NCBI RefSeq assembly: GCF_004336805.1
Contig: NZ_SJXM01000002.1
Coordinates: forward strand, 248,001 to 312,000
Direction of reading: 5' to 3'
Length of the DNA stretch: 64,000 bases
Source of the DNA: Aeromicrobium sp. IC_218
GTDB taxonomy: Bacteria > Actinomycetota > Actinomycetes > Propionibacteriales > Nocardioidaceae
Positions 35,183 through 48,368 of this stretch are shown piece after piece. A program made the position numbers and the translations under genes. Positions within the stretch are counted from its first letter, which is position 1. Every line of letters begins with the position of its first letter. Under the pieces are notes generated by a model. It saw only the letters and a program-made list of their open reading frames with translations, did no database searches and was not told the DNA's origin.

Positions 35183-36862
35183 TCAGGCCTCGAGGACGAT
35201 CGGCAGGATCATCGGGCGGCGACGCAGCTTGCGGCCGACGAACGAGCCGAGCGTACGACGCATGACCTGCTTGAGCTGGTACTCGTCGCGGGCGCCGTCG
35301 GCGATCGACTGCTCCAGCGCGGCGATCAGCTTCGGTGCGATCTCGTCGAAGACGCTGTCGTCCTCGGCCATGCCCCGGGCGTGGATCTCGGGGCCGGTGA
35401 TGATCTTGCCGGTCGTGGAGTCGACCACGACGACGACCGACACGAAGCCCTCGTCGCCCAGGACGCGACGGTCCTTGAGCTCGGTCTCGGTGAGGTCGCC
35501 CACCGACGAGCCGTCGACGTAGACGTAGCCGCACTCGACCGCGCCCACGACCGAGGCGTGCCCGTCGACGAGGTCGACGACGTAGCCGTCCTCGGCCAGG
35601 ACGACGTTCGGGACGCCGGTCTGCGTGGCCAGCTTGGCGTTGGCGTGCAGGTGACGGATCTCGCCGTGCACCGGCATGACGTTCGACGGCTGCACGATGT
35701 TGTAGCAGTACAGGAGCTCGCCGGCCGAGGCGTGGCCCGACACGTGCACGAGGGCGTTGCCCTTGTGCACGACGTTCGCGCCGAGCTTGGTCAGGCCGTC
35801 GATGACGCGGTAGACCGCGTTCTCGTTGCCCGGGATGAGCGAGGACGCGAGCAGCACGGTGTCGCCGGGCTCCAGGCTCACCTGCTGGTGGCTGCGGTTG
35901 GCCATGCGCGACAGCGCGGCCATCGGCTCGCCCTGCGAGCCGGTGCTCATGAGCACCATCTTCTCCGGCGGCGCCGCGTCGAGCTTGTCGACGACGACGC
36001 CGTCCGGGACGTGCAGGTAGCCCAGCTCGCGCGCGATCTGCATGTTGCGGACCATCGAGCGTCCGACGTAGGCGACCTTGCGGCCGTGCTTGGCGGCGGC
36101 GTCGAGCACCTGCTGCACGCGGTGCACGTGCGAGGCGAACGAGGCGACGATGATGCGCTTCTTGCTGTTCGCGAACACCGCGTCGATCGCCGGGCCGATG
36201 TTGCGCTCGGCGGTGGTGAAGCCGGGCACGTCGGCGTTGGTGGAGTCGGTGAGGAACAGGTCGACGCCCTGCTCGCCGAGCCGCGCGAACGCGCGCAGGT
36301 CGGTGATGCGGCCGTCGAGCGGCAGCTGGTCCATCTTGAAGTCGCCGGTGTGCAGCGCGACGCCGGCACCGGTGGTGATGGCGACGGCCAGTGCGTCCGG
36401 GATGGAGTGGTTGACCGCGACGAACTCCAGGTCGAACGGGCCGAGCGACAGCGTCTCGTCGGCGTCGACGACGTGCTTGGGCACGTCCTTGAGCCGGTGC
36501 TCGCGCAGCTTGGAGTCGACGAACGCCAGCGTCAGCTTGGAGCCGATGAGCGGGATGTCGCCGCGCTCGCGCAGCAGGTACGGGACGCCGCCGATGTGGT
36601 CCTCGTGGCCGTGCGTCAGCACGATGCCGACGACGTCCTTGAGCCGGTCACGGATGGGGCCGAAGTCGGGCAGGATCAGGTCGACGCCCGGGTGGTGCTC
36701 CTCGGGGAACAGGACGCCGCAGTCGACGATCAGCAGCTTCCCGCCGTACTCGAAGACGGTCATGTTGCGGCCGACCTCGCCCAGGCCGCCGAGCGGGACG
36801 ACGCGCAGCGCGCCCTCGGCGAGCGGCGGCGGGGTGGACAGATCGTTGTACACGTGGGTCAA
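35183..36862 (-). CDS. rnj: Ribonuclease J
   Basis: A 559-residue RNase J of the beta-CASP metallo-beta-lactamase group. The zinc motif LTHGHEDHIGG lies near residue 80, the beta-CASP part follows (VSGHASAGELL, MPVHGEIRHL), and the C-terminal domain is complete. It is a 5'-3' exo- and endoribonuclease in rRNA maturation and mRNA decay. The TTG start at 36862 is chosen because GAGGAG lies 6 nt upstream; no in-frame ATG is near the conserved N-terminus. It follows dapA by 10 nt, the usual dapA-rnj pairing of actinobacteria. Confidence 0.94.
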   Translation of the reverse strand: MTHVYNDLSTPPPLAEGALRVVPLGGLGEVGRNMTVFEYGGKLLIVDCGVLFPEEHHPGVDLILPDFGPIRDRLKDVVGIVLTHGHEDHIGGVPYLLRERGDIPLIGSKLTLAFVDSKLREHRLKDVPKHVVDADETLSLGPFDLEFVAVNHSIPDALAVAITTGAGVALHTGDFKMDQLPLDGRITDLRAFARLGEQGVDLFLTDSTNADVPGFTTAERNIGPAIDAVFANSKKRIIVASFASHVHRVQQVLDAAAKHGRKVAYVGRSMVRNMQIARELGYLHVPDGVVVDKLDAAPPEKMVLMSTGSQGEPMAALSRMANRSHQQVSLEPGDTVLLASSLIPGNENAVYRVIDGLTKLGANVVHKGNALVHVSGHASAGELLYCYNIVQPSNVMPVHGEIRHLHANAKLATQTGVPNVVLAEDGYVVDLVDGHASVVGAVECGYVYVDGSSVGDLTETELKDRRVLGDEGFVSVVVVVDSTTGKIITGPEIHARGMAEDDSVFDEIAPKLIAALEQSIADGARDEYQLKQVMRRTLGSFVGRKLRRRPMILPIVLEA

Positions 36863-36872
36863 GACGAGCTCC

Positions 36873-37787
36873 TCAGCTCTCGAGCAGCCCGGCGGCGACG
36901 AGGCCGGCACGCACGACGGCGACCTCCTGCTCGTCCGCGTCGGGCAAGGGAAGGCGCATGGTGGTGTGCTCGAGCACACCGAGCAGGTTCAGCGCGACCT
37001 TCGCCGTGATCGCACCCTGCGTGTAAGTCATCATCGCGGTCACCAGCGGGGCCAGCCGCTGGTGGACCGCGCGGGCCGAGGCCAGGTCGCCGGCGTCGAC
37101 CGCCCGGACCATCTCGGCGTACTGCCGGCCGGCGGCGTGGCCGACCACGCTGACCGTGCCGGCAGCACCGTAGGCGAGCCAGCCCAGCGTCAGCTGGTCG
37201 TCGCCGGAGTAGTAGACGATGCCGGTCTCGGCCATGATCCGCGCGCCGCGGTCGAGGTCGCCGACGGCGTCCTTCACCGCGACGACGGCCGGGTTGCGGC
37301 GCAGCTCGACGTACGTCTCGGGCGCGATCGTCGTGGCGGTGCGTCCGGGGATGTCGTAGAGCATGACCGGTCGGCCGTCGCCGGCCGCCGCGACGGCGTC
37401 GACGTGGGCGACGATGCCGCGCTGCGGGGGCTTGGAGTAGTACGGGGTGACGACGAGCAGGCCGTCGGCACCGACCTTGGCCGCCTGCTCGGCCAGCGCG
37501 ACCGAGTGACGGGTGTCGTTGGTGCCCACGCCGGCCACGACCGTGGCGCGGTCGCCGACCGCCTCGACGACGGCGGCCAGCAGGCGTCCGTCCTCGTCGA
37601 CGGACGTCGTCGGGGACTCCCCCGTCGTGCCGCTGACCACCAGGCCGTCGTTGCCGTGGTCGACCAGGTGCGTCGCCACCTTCTGCGCCGCCGCCAGGTC
37701 CAGCTCACCGTCGACGGTGAACGGGGTGACCATGGCGGTGAGCACGCGTCCGAAGGGCGCGGCGTCGGTGGCGAACGGCGAGGTCAT
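36873..37787 (-). CDS. dapA: 4-hydroxy-tetrahydrodipicolinate synthase
   Basis: A 304-residue DapA of the class I aldolase superfamily. Visible are the GTTGE motif, the tyrosine of LYDIPGRT and the Schiff-base lysine in VVAVKDAVGDL. It condenses pyruvate with aspartate semialdehyde, the first committed lysine/DAP step, feeding DapB and finally DapF. ATG at 37787 is 7 nt after TAGCCT without a Shine-Dalgarno, suggesting a leaderless transcript. Followed closely by rnj. Confidence 0.95.
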   Translation of the reverse strand: MTSPFATDAAPFGRVLTAMVTPFTVDGELDLAAAQKVATHLVDHGNDGLVVSGTTGESPTTSVDEDGRLLAAVVEAVGDRATVVAGVGTNDTRHSVALAEQAAKVGADGLLVVTPYYSKPPQRGIVAHVDAVAAAGDGRPVMLYDIPGRTATTIAPETYVELRRNPAVVAVKDAVGDLDRGARIMAETGIVYYSGDDQLTLGWLAYGAAGTVSVVGHAAGRQYAEMVRAVDAGDLASARAVHQRLAPLVTAMMTYTQGAITAKVALNLLGVLEHTTMRLPLPDADEQEVAVVRAGLVAAGLLES

Positions 37788-37794
37788 GGCCCTC

Positions 37795-37800
37795 AGGCTA
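37795..37800 (-). promoter_or_regulatory. dapA -10 hexamer (leaderless type)
   Basis: TAGCCT on the minus strand lies 7 nt before the dapA ATG. Confidence 0.5.
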
Positions 37801-37866
37801 CCGTCTGGGGGCCGTCGTGGCTGCGCCGCGTCGCCGCGCCCCGGCGCGCGGGTGACCTGCTGCACA

Positions 37867-38643
37867 ATGTCGGACGTGACCGAGGACCTCTACCCCACCG
37901 ACACCGCCTCCACCGGGCGCGGCGACGGCGTGCGCGACCTGACCGTGACCGACCGCTGGAACACCCCGGTAGGGACGCCCAACGGCGGCTACGTCCTGGC
38001 CACGATGCTGCGTGGCCTCGGCGAGGAGCTCGGGTCCGACCAGCCGCTCGTCGCCGCGATCTCGTACCTGAGCCCGGCCCGCCCCGGCCCGGCGAGCCTG
38101 CGCACGTCCACGCTGAAGACCGGGCGCCGGCTGAGCACCGGCACGGCCGAGCTCGTGTGCGACGAGCGCGTCGTCGCCCAGCTGACCGCGTCGTACGGCG
38201 AGCGCTCGGGCACGTCGATGGAGCTGGGCGCCCCGCCCGCCCTGCCCGACCCGCAGGACTGCCTCGACCCGTTCGCCGAGCACCGTCCCGACGCCGGTCT
38301 CATGCACCGTGTCGAGTACCGCATGCCGCACCAGGGCGCCGGCGGCGCGGGCGACCCCACGTACCGGCTCTGGCAGCGGATGGCCGGCGAGCGGGTGCCT
38401 GACCTGTACGCCCTGGCGTTCCTGGTCGACTCGTGCCCGCCGCCGGTGCTCGAGGTCAGCCCGGGCGGCTCGGTGACGGTGCAGCTCACCGTCCACCTCC
38501 ACCGCGTCCCGGTGTCCCCGTGGGTCGCGACCGTCGTCAGCACCCGGCACGTCGCGGGCGGCTACCACGAGGAGGACTGCGAGCTCTGGGACGAGGACGG
38601 CAACCTGCTCGCACAGAGCCGCCAGCTCGGCATCCTGCTCTAG
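37867..38643 (+). CDS. Acyl-CoA thioesterase-like (double hotdog) protein
   Basis: A 258-residue protein with two hotdog-like halves similar to TesB-type/4HBT_3 thioesterases: RWNTPVGTPNGGYVLATMLRG (in part) holds the first hotdog helix, and SPWVATVVSTRHVAGGYHEED (in part) and GNLLAQSRQLGIL form the conserved C-terminal end. It probably hydrolyses an acyl-CoA; the substrate is unknown. ATG at 37867 is used; GTG at 37876 is an alternative because CACAAT would sit 7 nt before it. Divergent from dapA. Confidence 0.75.
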   Translation: MSDVTEDLYPTDTASTGRGDGVRDLTVTDRWNTPVGTPNGGYVLATMLRGLGEELGSDQPLVAAISYLSPARPGPASLRTSTLKTGRRLSTGTAELVCDERVVAQLTASYGERSGTSMELGAPPALPDPQDCLDPFAEHRPDAGLMHRVEYRMPHQGAGGAGDPTYRLWQRMAGERVPDLYALAFLVDSCPPPVLEVSPGGSVTVQLTVHLHRVPVSPWVATVVSTRHVAGGYHEEDCELWDEDGNLLAQSRQLGILL

Positions 38644-38676
38644 ACCGCTCGAGTCGAGGTCTCACCGGGTCGTTGC

Positions 38677-38682
38677 CACGAT
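38677..38682 (+). promoter_or_regulatory. mscS -10 hexamer candidate
   Basis: CACGAT lies 7 nt before the ATG at 38690, with TCGAGG (38654-38659) 17 nt further upstream. GGGGG is too close to the start for a normal Shine-Dalgarno. Confidence 0.35.
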
Positions 38683-38689
38683 GGGGGCC

Positions 38690-39901
38690 ATGACCGACGC
38701 GTGGGAGGACTTCGTCAGGGCTCTGGTCGTCGCGCTGCTGGTGGCGGCCGTCGTCATCGTCGCGGCCAAGGTGGTCGTCCAGGTGGGCGGACGCCGCTGG
38801 GACGTGGCCCGGCAGCTGGAACGGCGCTCGAAGCTGTGGTTCCGCTTGCTGGTGCTGGAGATCGCGGTGACCGTCGCCGTCCGGACGTCCATGCCGCAGA
38901 TCGACTACACGTACCGCTGGGACGAGCTGATCCGGCACACGCTGCAGATCCTCATGATCCTCACGATCGCCGGGCTCGTGGCCAGCATCCTGCTGCTGGT
39001 GGAGGACTCGGGCCTGCGCCGGTACGACGTGGACGTGCCCGACAACCGGCTCGCCCGCCGGGCCCGCACGCAGATGCAGGTGGTGCGGCGCCTGACCGTC
39101 GCCGCCGTCGTGGTCGTCGCCCTCGGCGCGGTGATGCTCACCTTCGACGGCGTCCGGGCCGTCGGCGCGAGCGTGCTCGCCTCGGCCGGCGTGCTGTCGA
39201 TCGTGGCCGGCCTGGCCGCCCAGTCGACGCTCGCCAACGTCATCGCCGGCATCCAGATCGCGTTCAGCGACTCGATCCGCCTGGACGACGCGGTGATCGT
39301 CGAGCAGGAGTGGGGCTGGATCGAGGAGATCACGCTCACCTACGTCGTGGTGCGGCTGTGGGACGACCGGCGCCTGGTGCTGCCCTCGACGTACTTCACG
39401 ACGACGCCGTTCCAGAACTGGACGCGCAAGCACTCCGAGCTGCTCGGCGCGGTCGAGCTCGACCTGGACTGGGGCATCTCCCCCCACGACATGCGCGACC
39501 AGCTCGACCACGTGCTCGCCGACACCGACCTGTGGGACGGACGCACGAAGGTGCTGCAGGTGACCGACGCGGTCAACGGGTGGGTGCGGGTGCGCATCCT
39601 GGTCAGCGCCAAGGACGCCCCGTCGCTGTTCGACCTGCGCTGCCACGTCCGCGAGCGGATGGTCGAGTGGCTCGGCCGCGACCACCGCGGCGGCCTGCCG
39701 CGCTTCCGGGTGGAGAACGTGAACCGGACCGTCTCCCCGCGCGGCCCGCAGCGGGAGGGCGAGCCGCAGGGCCTGTTCACCGGTGACGCCGACGCCGAGG
39801 CGCGCGCGGCGCGGGTCACCGGGCAGATCCCGGTCGTGGAGGCCGAGCTGCCCGAGCGGCCGCAGCGCACGACCCAGGAGGGGCACGACGGCGACGCGTG
39901 A
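38690..39901 (+). CDS. mscS: MscS-family mechanosensitive ion channel
   Basis: A 403-residue MscS-type protein with about four membrane helices. The pore-lining helix and following beta domain carry the family pattern (SIVAGLAAQSTLANVIAGI in part, AFSDSIRLDDAVIV, LPSTYFTTTPFQNW). It opens under membrane tension and releases solutes after osmotic downshock. The C-terminal domain is followed by a charged, proline-containing tail. ATG at 38690 begins before the first helix. Monocistronic in appearance. Confidence 0.9.
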   Translation: MTDAWEDFVRALVVALLVAAVVIVAAKVVVQVGGRRWDVARQLERRSKLWFRLLVLEIAVTVAVRTSMPQIDYTYRWDELIRHTLQILMILTIAGLVASILLLVEDSGLRRYDVDVPDNRLARRARTQMQVVRRLTVAAVVVVALGAVMLTFDGVRAVGASVLASAGVLSIVAGLAAQSTLANVIAGIQIAFSDSIRLDDAVIVEQEWGWIEEITLTYVVVRLWDDRRLVLPSTYFTTTPFQNWTRKHSELLGAVELDLDWGISPHDMRDQLDHVLADTDLWDGRTKVLQVTDAVNGWVRVRILVSAKDAPSLFDLRCHVRERMVEWLGRDHRGGLPRFRVENVNRTVSPRGPQREGEPQGLFTGDADAEARAARVTGQIPVVEAELPERPQRTTQEGHDGDA

Positions 39902-39967
39902 CGTGACCTGCGCGACGTCCGACCGGTCCCGCGGACGCCGGCGGTGGGCTTCGTGTTCACTGTCCCG

Positions 39968-40942
39968 GTGACCCGCGCACCCCGTCTCGTCGTCCTGCTC
40001 GCCGCCGTCGCCCTGCTGGCGCCTGTGCACGCGGCGGACGCCAGCCCCTCCCGCCGGCTCGACGTCACGGGGTACGCCCTGGCCGGCCAGGCGCGCCCGT
40101 CCGACGTCACCCGCGACGGCGGGTACCTGCGCACGATCGGGATCGACGGCGTCGTGCTGGCCGGCCCGCGTGCCGTCACCCGCGTCGCCCCTCAGGCGCA
40201 CGCCCTGCGCCGCACCGCGCAGCGGCACGACCGCAAGGCCGTGCTGCTCGTCTCCAACTACACCGACGCGCTGGGCGACTTCGACGAGCCGCTGGCGTAC
40301 CGGATGCTGTCGTCGCGCAGCAACCGGACGGCGGTCGTCCGGAGCCTGGTCCGGCAGGCGCGCGGCTTCGACGGTGTCCAGGTCGACCTGGAGTCGCTGG
40401 CCCCGCGCGACCGGGCCGGTCTCGTCGCCTTCACGCGCGAGCTGCGCCGAGCGCTCCCCCGCCGATCGTCGCTGTCGATGGCCGTCATGGCGTCCTCGGA
40501 CGACGCCGGGTACCGCGCCCGCGGCTACGACCTGCGCCGCCTGGCCCGCAGCCTGGACCGCGTGGTGCTCATGGCCTACGACCAGCACGGCCCCACGTGG
40601 TCCGGGCCGGGCGCGATCGGGTCGGTGCGCTGGGTGCGCTCGGAGCTGCGGTTCCTGACGAGTCGCGTCCCGCGGCGCAAGGTCGACCTGGGTGTGGCGG
40701 CGTACGGCTACCAGTGGGGTGGCGGCGCCGGGACGCTGACCGTGCCGCAGGCCCGGCGGCTGGCCGGCGACCGGGCCCGGTGGAGCCGCAAGCACGCCGA
40801 GTGGCACGCCCGTCTGCCCGGTGGCCGGACGATCTGGTGGTCCGACCGGCGCTCGCTGCGGGCCCGCGAGAAGGTCGCGCGGGCCGCGGGAGTGCGCGGC
40901 GTGGCGATCTGGCAGGTCGGCTCGTCCGGCCGGCTGCGCTAG
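39968..40942 (+). CDS. Secreted GH18-like glycosidase domain protein
   Basis: A 324-residue exported protein. From the GTG at 39968 it has a Sec signal (TRAPRLVVLLAAVALLAPVHA in part, then ADA). The body is a TIM-barrel of the GH18 family with the catalytic signature D-G-V-Q-V-D-L-E (in FDGVQVDLESL) and MAYDQHGP, as in spore-cortex YaaH/YdhD-type proteins. It may act on peptidoglycan or another N-acetylglucosamine polymer. In-frame GTGs at 39944 and 39953 are alternative starts. The stop overlaps the end of convergent dfrA by 4 nt. Confidence 0.8.
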   Translation: MTRAPRLVVLLAAVALLAPVHAADASPSRRLDVTGYALAGQARPSDVTRDGGYLRTIGIDGVVLAGPRAVTRVAPQAHALRRTAQRHDRKAVLLVSNYTDALGDFDEPLAYRMLSSRSNRTAVVRSLVRQARGFDGVQVDLESLAPRDRAGLVAFTRELRRALPRRSSLSMAVMASSDDAGYRARGYDLRRLARSLDRVVLMAYDQHGPTWSGPGAIGSVRWVRSELRFLTSRVPRRKVDLGVAAYGYQWGGGAGTLTVPQARRLAGDRARWSRKHAEWHARLPGGRTIWWSDRRSLRAREKVARAAGVRGVAIWQVGSSGRLR

Positions 40943-41427
40943 CGGCGCTCGTAGGTCGCGATCTCGTAGTCGGGCGTGCCCGCGTGGGCCGTGCGCGCGA
41001 CCTCGCGCCAGACGTCGGCGTCGACCGGTCCGAAGAAGGCGTCGCCCTCGCGCTCGAGCGGCACGTGGGTGACGACCAGCCGGTCGACCAGCCCGGCCGC
41101 GAGCGCCTCGGCGTACACCTGGGCCCCGCCGACCAGGAACACCTCGTCGTCCAGCGCGGCCGCGGCCTCGAGCGCGTCGGTCAGGTCGTGCACCACCACC
41201 ACGTCGTCGTGCCCGGGCCGCCAGTCGGCCTGCCGGGTGAGGACGACCGACGTGCGACCGGGCAGCGGACGTCCGATCGACTCGAACGTCGCCCGGCCCA
41301 TGACGACGGGGTGGCCCCAGGTGAGCTCCTTGAACTGGCGCATGTCGCCGGTGCGGGGCCAGGGCATCTGCCCGTCGCGCCCGATGACGCCGTTGCGGCC
41401 GACTGCGACGACGATCGTGACCGTCAT
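40939..41427 (-). CDS. dfrA: Dihydrofolate reductase
   Basis: A 162-residue DHFR reducing dihydrofolate with NADPH. Signature elements are [19 protein letters not shown] (in part), the catalytic Asp of TGDMRQF (about residue 28), [18 protein letters not shown] (in part) and [10 protein letters not shown]. It regenerates the folate oxidised by ThyA. The start overlaps the thyA stop by 4 nt, giving a thyA-dfrA operon. Confidence 0.95.
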   Translation of the reverse strand: MTVTIVVAVGRNGVIGRDGQMPWPRTGDMRQFKELTWGHPVVMGRATFESIGRPLPGRTSVVLTRQADWRPGHDDVVVVHDLTDALEAAAALDDEVFLVGGAQVYAEALAAGLVDRLVVTHVPLEREGDAFFGPVDADVWREVARTAHAGTPDYEIATYERR

Positions 41428-42239
41428 ACGGCGATCGGCGCCTTGATCGCGGGGTGCGGGTCGTAGCCCTCGAGGGTGATCGACTCCAGCGCGAAGCCGT
41501 CGATGTCGGTGACAGTCGGGTCGAGGTGCAGCGTCGGCAGCGGGCGCGGGTCGCGGGTCAGCTGCTCGCGCGCCTGGTCGAGGTGGTTGAGGTACAGGTG
41601 CGCGTCGCCGAACGTGTGCACGAAGTCGCCGACGTCGTAGCCGCACACCTGGGCGACCATGTGGGTCAGCAGCGCGTAGGAGGCGATGTTGAACGGCACG
41701 CCCAGGAACACGTCGGCGCTGCGCTGGTAGAGCTGGCACGACAGCCGCGGACGTCCGCCGTCGACGGCCGGGGCCACGTAGAACTGGAAGAACGCGTGGC
41801 AGGGGGCGAGCGCCATCTTGTCGAGCTCGGCGACGTTCCAGGCGCTGACGATGTGGCGGCGCGAGTCGGGGTTGGCCTTGAGGTCGGCGACGACCTTGGC
41901 GAGCTGGTCGACGTGCCCGCCGTCGGGCGTGGGCCACGAGCGCCACTGGGCGCCGTAGACCGGACCGAGGTCGCCAGTCTCGGGGTCGGCCCACTCGTCC
42001 CAGATGGTCACGTTCTGGTCGCGCAGCGTGTTGTTGTTCGTGTCGCCGGCGATGAACCACAGCAGCTCGGCGAAGACGGCGCGCGTGTAGATCTTCTTGG
42101 TCGTCACCAGCGGGAAGCCCTCGGTGAGGTCGAAGCGCATCTGGTGGCCGAACACGCTGCGGGTGCCGGTGCCGGTGCGGTCGGACTTCTCGACCCCCTC
42201 GTCGAGGATCCGCTGGACGAGGTCGAGGTACGCGCGCAT
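41424..42239 (-). CDS. thyA: Thymidylate synthase (ThyA)
   Basis: A 271-residue folate-dependent thymidylate synthase with nucleophile Cys147 ([10 protein letters not shown]), RRHIVSAWN and [20 protein letters not shown] (in part). It methylates dUMP using methylene-THF and oxidises it to DHF, so it needs DfrA, which is coupled downstream. Many actinobacteria carry flavin-dependent ThyX in the dapB-dapA interval; here ThyA occupies it. ATG at 42239 is preferred over one 8 codons upstream because TAGCCT lies 7 nt before it. Confidence 0.96.
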   Translation of the reverse strand: MRAYLDLVQRILDEGVEKSDRTGTGTRSVFGHQMRFDLTEGFPLVTTKKIYTRAVFAELLWFIAGDTNNNTLRDQNVTIWDEWADPETGDLGPVYGAQWRSWPTPDGGHVDQLAKVVADLKANPDSRRHIVSAWNVAELDKMALAPCHAFFQFYVAPAVDGGRPRLSCQLYQRSADVFLGVPFNIASYALLTHMVAQVCGYDVGDFVHTFGDAHLYLNHLDQAREQLTRDPRPLPTLHLDPTVTDIDGFALESITLEGYDPHPAIKAPIAV

Positions 42240-42246
42240 GGCGCCA

Positions 42247-42252
42247 AGGCTA
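42247..42252 (-). promoter_or_regulatory. thyA -10 hexamer (leaderless type)
   Basis: TAGCCT on the minus strand lies 7 nt before the thyA ATG at 42239. Confidence 0.5.
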
Positions 42253-42289
42253 CGACAGCGCACCGACGTCCTGTGCGAGACTCGCGCCC

Positions 42290-42826
42290 GTGAACGGTGA
42301 CGTGGGAGCCCGCCTGGCCTGGCCCGACGACGCCCCGGTGCTGGGGGCGCTCCAGCTCGCCGCGTGGCGTCACGACTACGCCGACACGCTCGGCCCCGCG
42401 CTGGTCGGCCTCACCGCCGACGACCTCGCCCGGCCGTGGGCGTCCGTGCTCGCCCGGCCGGCGGACGCCCGGGCGCGGGTGCTGGTCGCCACCGAGGGTC
42501 CGGACCTGCGCGGCTACGCGCTGCTGCACCCGGCCCAGGACGCCGACGCCGACCCGGTCGCCGACGGCGAGCTCGGCGAGCTGGTCGTCTCCCCCGACCA
42601 CCGCGGGGCCGGCCACGGCTCGCGCCTGCTGCAGGCGGCCGCCGACACCCTGCTCGCCGACGGCTTCACCCGGGCGACGTGGTGGATCCCGTCGACCGCC
42701 GACGACGTCCGCGCGTTCGCGCTGGGCGCCGGGTGGGCCGCCGACGGCGCGTTCCGCGAGCTGGAGGGCCCCGGCGGGGCGCGGCTGCGCCAGGTCCGGC
42801 TGCACACCGCGCTGGTCGGGTCGTGA
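42290..42826 (+). CDS. GNAT-family N-acetyltransferase
   Basis: A 178-residue GNAT acetyltransferase. The acetyl-CoA pyrophosphate loop is visible in [16 protein letters not shown], preceded by the central strand ELGELVV and followed by [14 protein letters not shown] and the C-terminal GFR-like end. Substrate unknown. GTG at 42290 lies 7 nt after GAGACT, so it may be leaderless. The stop overlaps azlC by 4 nt, making a GNAT-azlC-azlD operon. Confidence 0.82.
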   Translation: MNGDVGARLAWPDDAPVLGALQLAAWRHDYADTLGPALVGLTADDLARPWASVLARPADARARVLVATEGPDLRGYALLHPAQDADADPVADGELGELVVSPDHRGAGHGSRLLQAAADTLLADGFTRATWWIPSTADDVRAFALGAGWAADGAFRELEGPGGARLRQVRLHTALVGS

Positions 42827-43491
42827 GCGACCGCCGGATCATCGCCGACTCGCTGGGCGTGGCCGTGCCGACCGGCGCGTACGGCGTCTCGTTCGGCGCC
42901 ATCGGCGTGACGTCGGGGCTGGACGTGCTGCAGACCTGCCTGCTGTCGCTGCTCGTCTTCACCGGCGCGTCGCAGTTCGCGTTCATCGGCGTCGTCGCCT
43001 CCGGCGGCAACCCGTTCGCCGGCACCGCGACCGCGATCCTGCTCGGCACGCGCAACACCTTCTACGGCATCAGCCTGGCCCCGCTGCTGCGCCTGCGTGG
43101 CGCCGCACGACTGCCGGCCGCGCACGTCGTCATCGACGAGTCCACCGCGATGGCGCTGGGCCAGGACGACACCCGCTCGGCGCGTGTCGCCTTCTGGTGG
43201 ACCGGCGTCGGCATCCTCGTGCTCTGGAACCTGTTCACGCTGCTCGGCGCCCTGGCCGGCAAGGCGATCGGCGACCCGCGCACGTACGGCCTGGACGCCG
43301 CGGTGGGTGCCGCGTTCCTCGCGCTGCTGTGGCCGCGGCTGACCACCTGGCACGCGCGCATGGTGGCGCTCGTGGGCGCCGCCGCCGCGACCGGTCTGGT
43401 GCCTCTCACGCCCGCGGGGGTCCCGATCATCGCCGGCGGCGCGGTCGCCGTCCTGGTCGGGCTGCTGACGCAGAAGGGACGGACGGCGTGA
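42823..43491 (+). CDS. azlC: AzlC-family branched-chain amino acid exporter, large subunit
   Basis: A 222-residue membrane protein of the AzlC/BrnF family with about five to six helices; conserved segments are PTGAYGVSFGAIGVTSGL (in part), FTGASQFAFIGV and LLGTRNTFYGISLAPLL (in part). With AzlD it exports branched-chain amino acids or methionine. The GTG start overlaps the GNAT stop by 4 nt; azlD overlaps its 3' end by 4 nt. Confidence 0.9.
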   Translation: MSDRRIIADSLGVAVPTGAYGVSFGAIGVTSGLDVLQTCLLSLLVFTGASQFAFIGVVASGGNPFAGTATAILLGTRNTFYGISLAPLLRLRGAARLPAAHVVIDESTAMALGQDDTRSARVAFWWTGVGILVLWNLFTLLGALAGKAIGDPRTYGLDAAVGAAFLALLWPRLTTWHARMVALVGAAAATGLVPLTPAGVPIIAGGAVAVLVGLLTQKGRTA

Positions 43492-43796
43492 CGCTCTGGC
43501 TCGCGATCGGCGTGCTCGTGGTGGGCACCTACGTGCTGAAGCTGGCCGGCCTGGCCGTCCCCCAGCGCGTGCTGGACCATCCCTTCACGCGCCGGGTCTC
43601 CGACCTCATCCCGGTGGCGCTGCTCGGCGCGCTCGTGGCCGTGCAGGTGCTCGGCGCGGGGTCGGCCGTCGTGCTCGACGCCCGCGCCGTCGCCCTGGTC
43701 GCGGCGGCGATCATGCTGTCGCTGCGGATGTCGTTCCTGCCCGTGGTGGTGGGCGCCGCCCTGGTCGCCGCGCTCGTGCGCGCGCTGCCGTTCTAG
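43488..43796 (+). CDS. azlD: AzlD-family branched-chain amino acid exporter, small subunit
   Basis: A 102-residue membrane protein with three to four helices and the AzlD/BrnE pattern (GTYVLKLAGLAVPQRVL in part, FTRRVSDLIPVALL). It completes the two-subunit exporter with AzlC. GTG at 43488 overlaps the azlC stop. Its stop directly abuts the end of convergent dapB, with no separating base. Confidence 0.9.
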   Translation: MTLWLAIGVLVVGTYVLKLAGLAVPQRVLDHPFTRRVSDLIPVALLGALVAVQVLGAGSAVVLDARAVALVAAAIMLSLRMSFLPVVVGAALVAALVRALPF

Positions 43797-44540
43797 CTAC
43801 AGGCCGAGGATCGCGTCGAGCCCGAGCGTGACGCCGGGGCGCTGCGGCACGGCGCGGACGGCGGCGAGCACGCCGGGCATGAACGACTCGCGGTGCGAGG
43901 AGTCGTGCCGGATGGAGAAGATCTCGCCCGGGTCGCCGAGCAGCACCTCCTGCGAGGCGGTGAACCCGCGCATGCGCACCGCGTGCACGGGGATGCCGTC
44001 GACCGTGGCGCCGCGCGAGCCGTCGGGGTCGGTGCGGGTCGCGTCGGGCAGCGGCGCCGAGCCGGCCTCGCGGCGGGCGGCGGCGATCAGCTCGGCCGTC
44101 CGGACGGCCGTGCCCGAGGGCGCGTCGACCTTGTCCGGGTGGTGCATCTCGACGACCTCGACCGACTCGAAGAAGGGGGCGGCGATCGCGGCGAACCGCA
44201 TCATGAGCACCGCACCGATCGAGAAGTTCGGCGCCACGACCACGCCGACGCCCGGGTGGTCGGCCAGCAGCGCGCGCACCTGCTCGACCTTGGCGTCGTC
44301 GAAGCCGGACGTGCCGACGACGACGTGGATGCCGTGCTCGACGCAGAACCGGACGTGCTCCAGCGCGACGTCCGGACGGGTGAGCTCGACGGCGACCTCG
44401 GCCCCCGCCTCGACGATGGCCTCGAGCGGGTCGCCGGACCCGATCTCGGCGACGACCTCCAGGCCGTCGGCGGCACCGACGGCCTTGACCGCCTCCGTGC
44501 CCATGCGTCCCTTGGCTCCCAGCACCGCGACCCGTGTCAT
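43797..44540 (-). CDS. dapB: 4-hydroxy-tetrahydrodipicolinate reductase
   Basis: A 247-residue DapB with nucleotide-binding GAKGRMG (residues 8-14), and the catalytic region EMHHPDKVDAPSGTA (His-His and Lys). It reduces the DapA product with NAD(P)H. ATG at 44540 lies 7 nt after TAGCAT, again a leaderless arrangement. DapB lies about 6 kb from dapA with unrelated genes between. Confidence 0.96.
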   Translation of the reverse strand: MTRVAVLGAKGRMGTEAVKAVGAADGLEVVAEIGSGDPLEAIVEAGAEVAVELTRPDVALEHVRFCVEHGIHVVVGTSGFDDAKVEQVRALLADHPGVGVVVAPNFSIGAVLMMRFAAIAAPFFESVEVVEMHHPDKVDAPSGTAVRTAELIAAARREAGSAPLPDATRTDPDGSRGATVDGIPVHAVRMRGFTASQEVLLGDPGEIFSIRHDSSHRESFMPGVLAAVRAVPQRPGVTLGLDAILGL

Positions 44541-44547
44541 GGCGCCG

Positions 44548-44553
44548 ATGCTA
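44548..44553 (-). promoter_or_regulatory. dapB -10 hexamer (leaderless type)
   Basis: TAGCAT on the minus strand lies 7 nt before the dapB ATG. Confidence 0.5.
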
Positions 44554-44569
44554 TCGACCGCCGTCCGGC

Positions 44570-48364
<3,795 letters not shown>

Positions 48365-48368
<4 letters not shown>

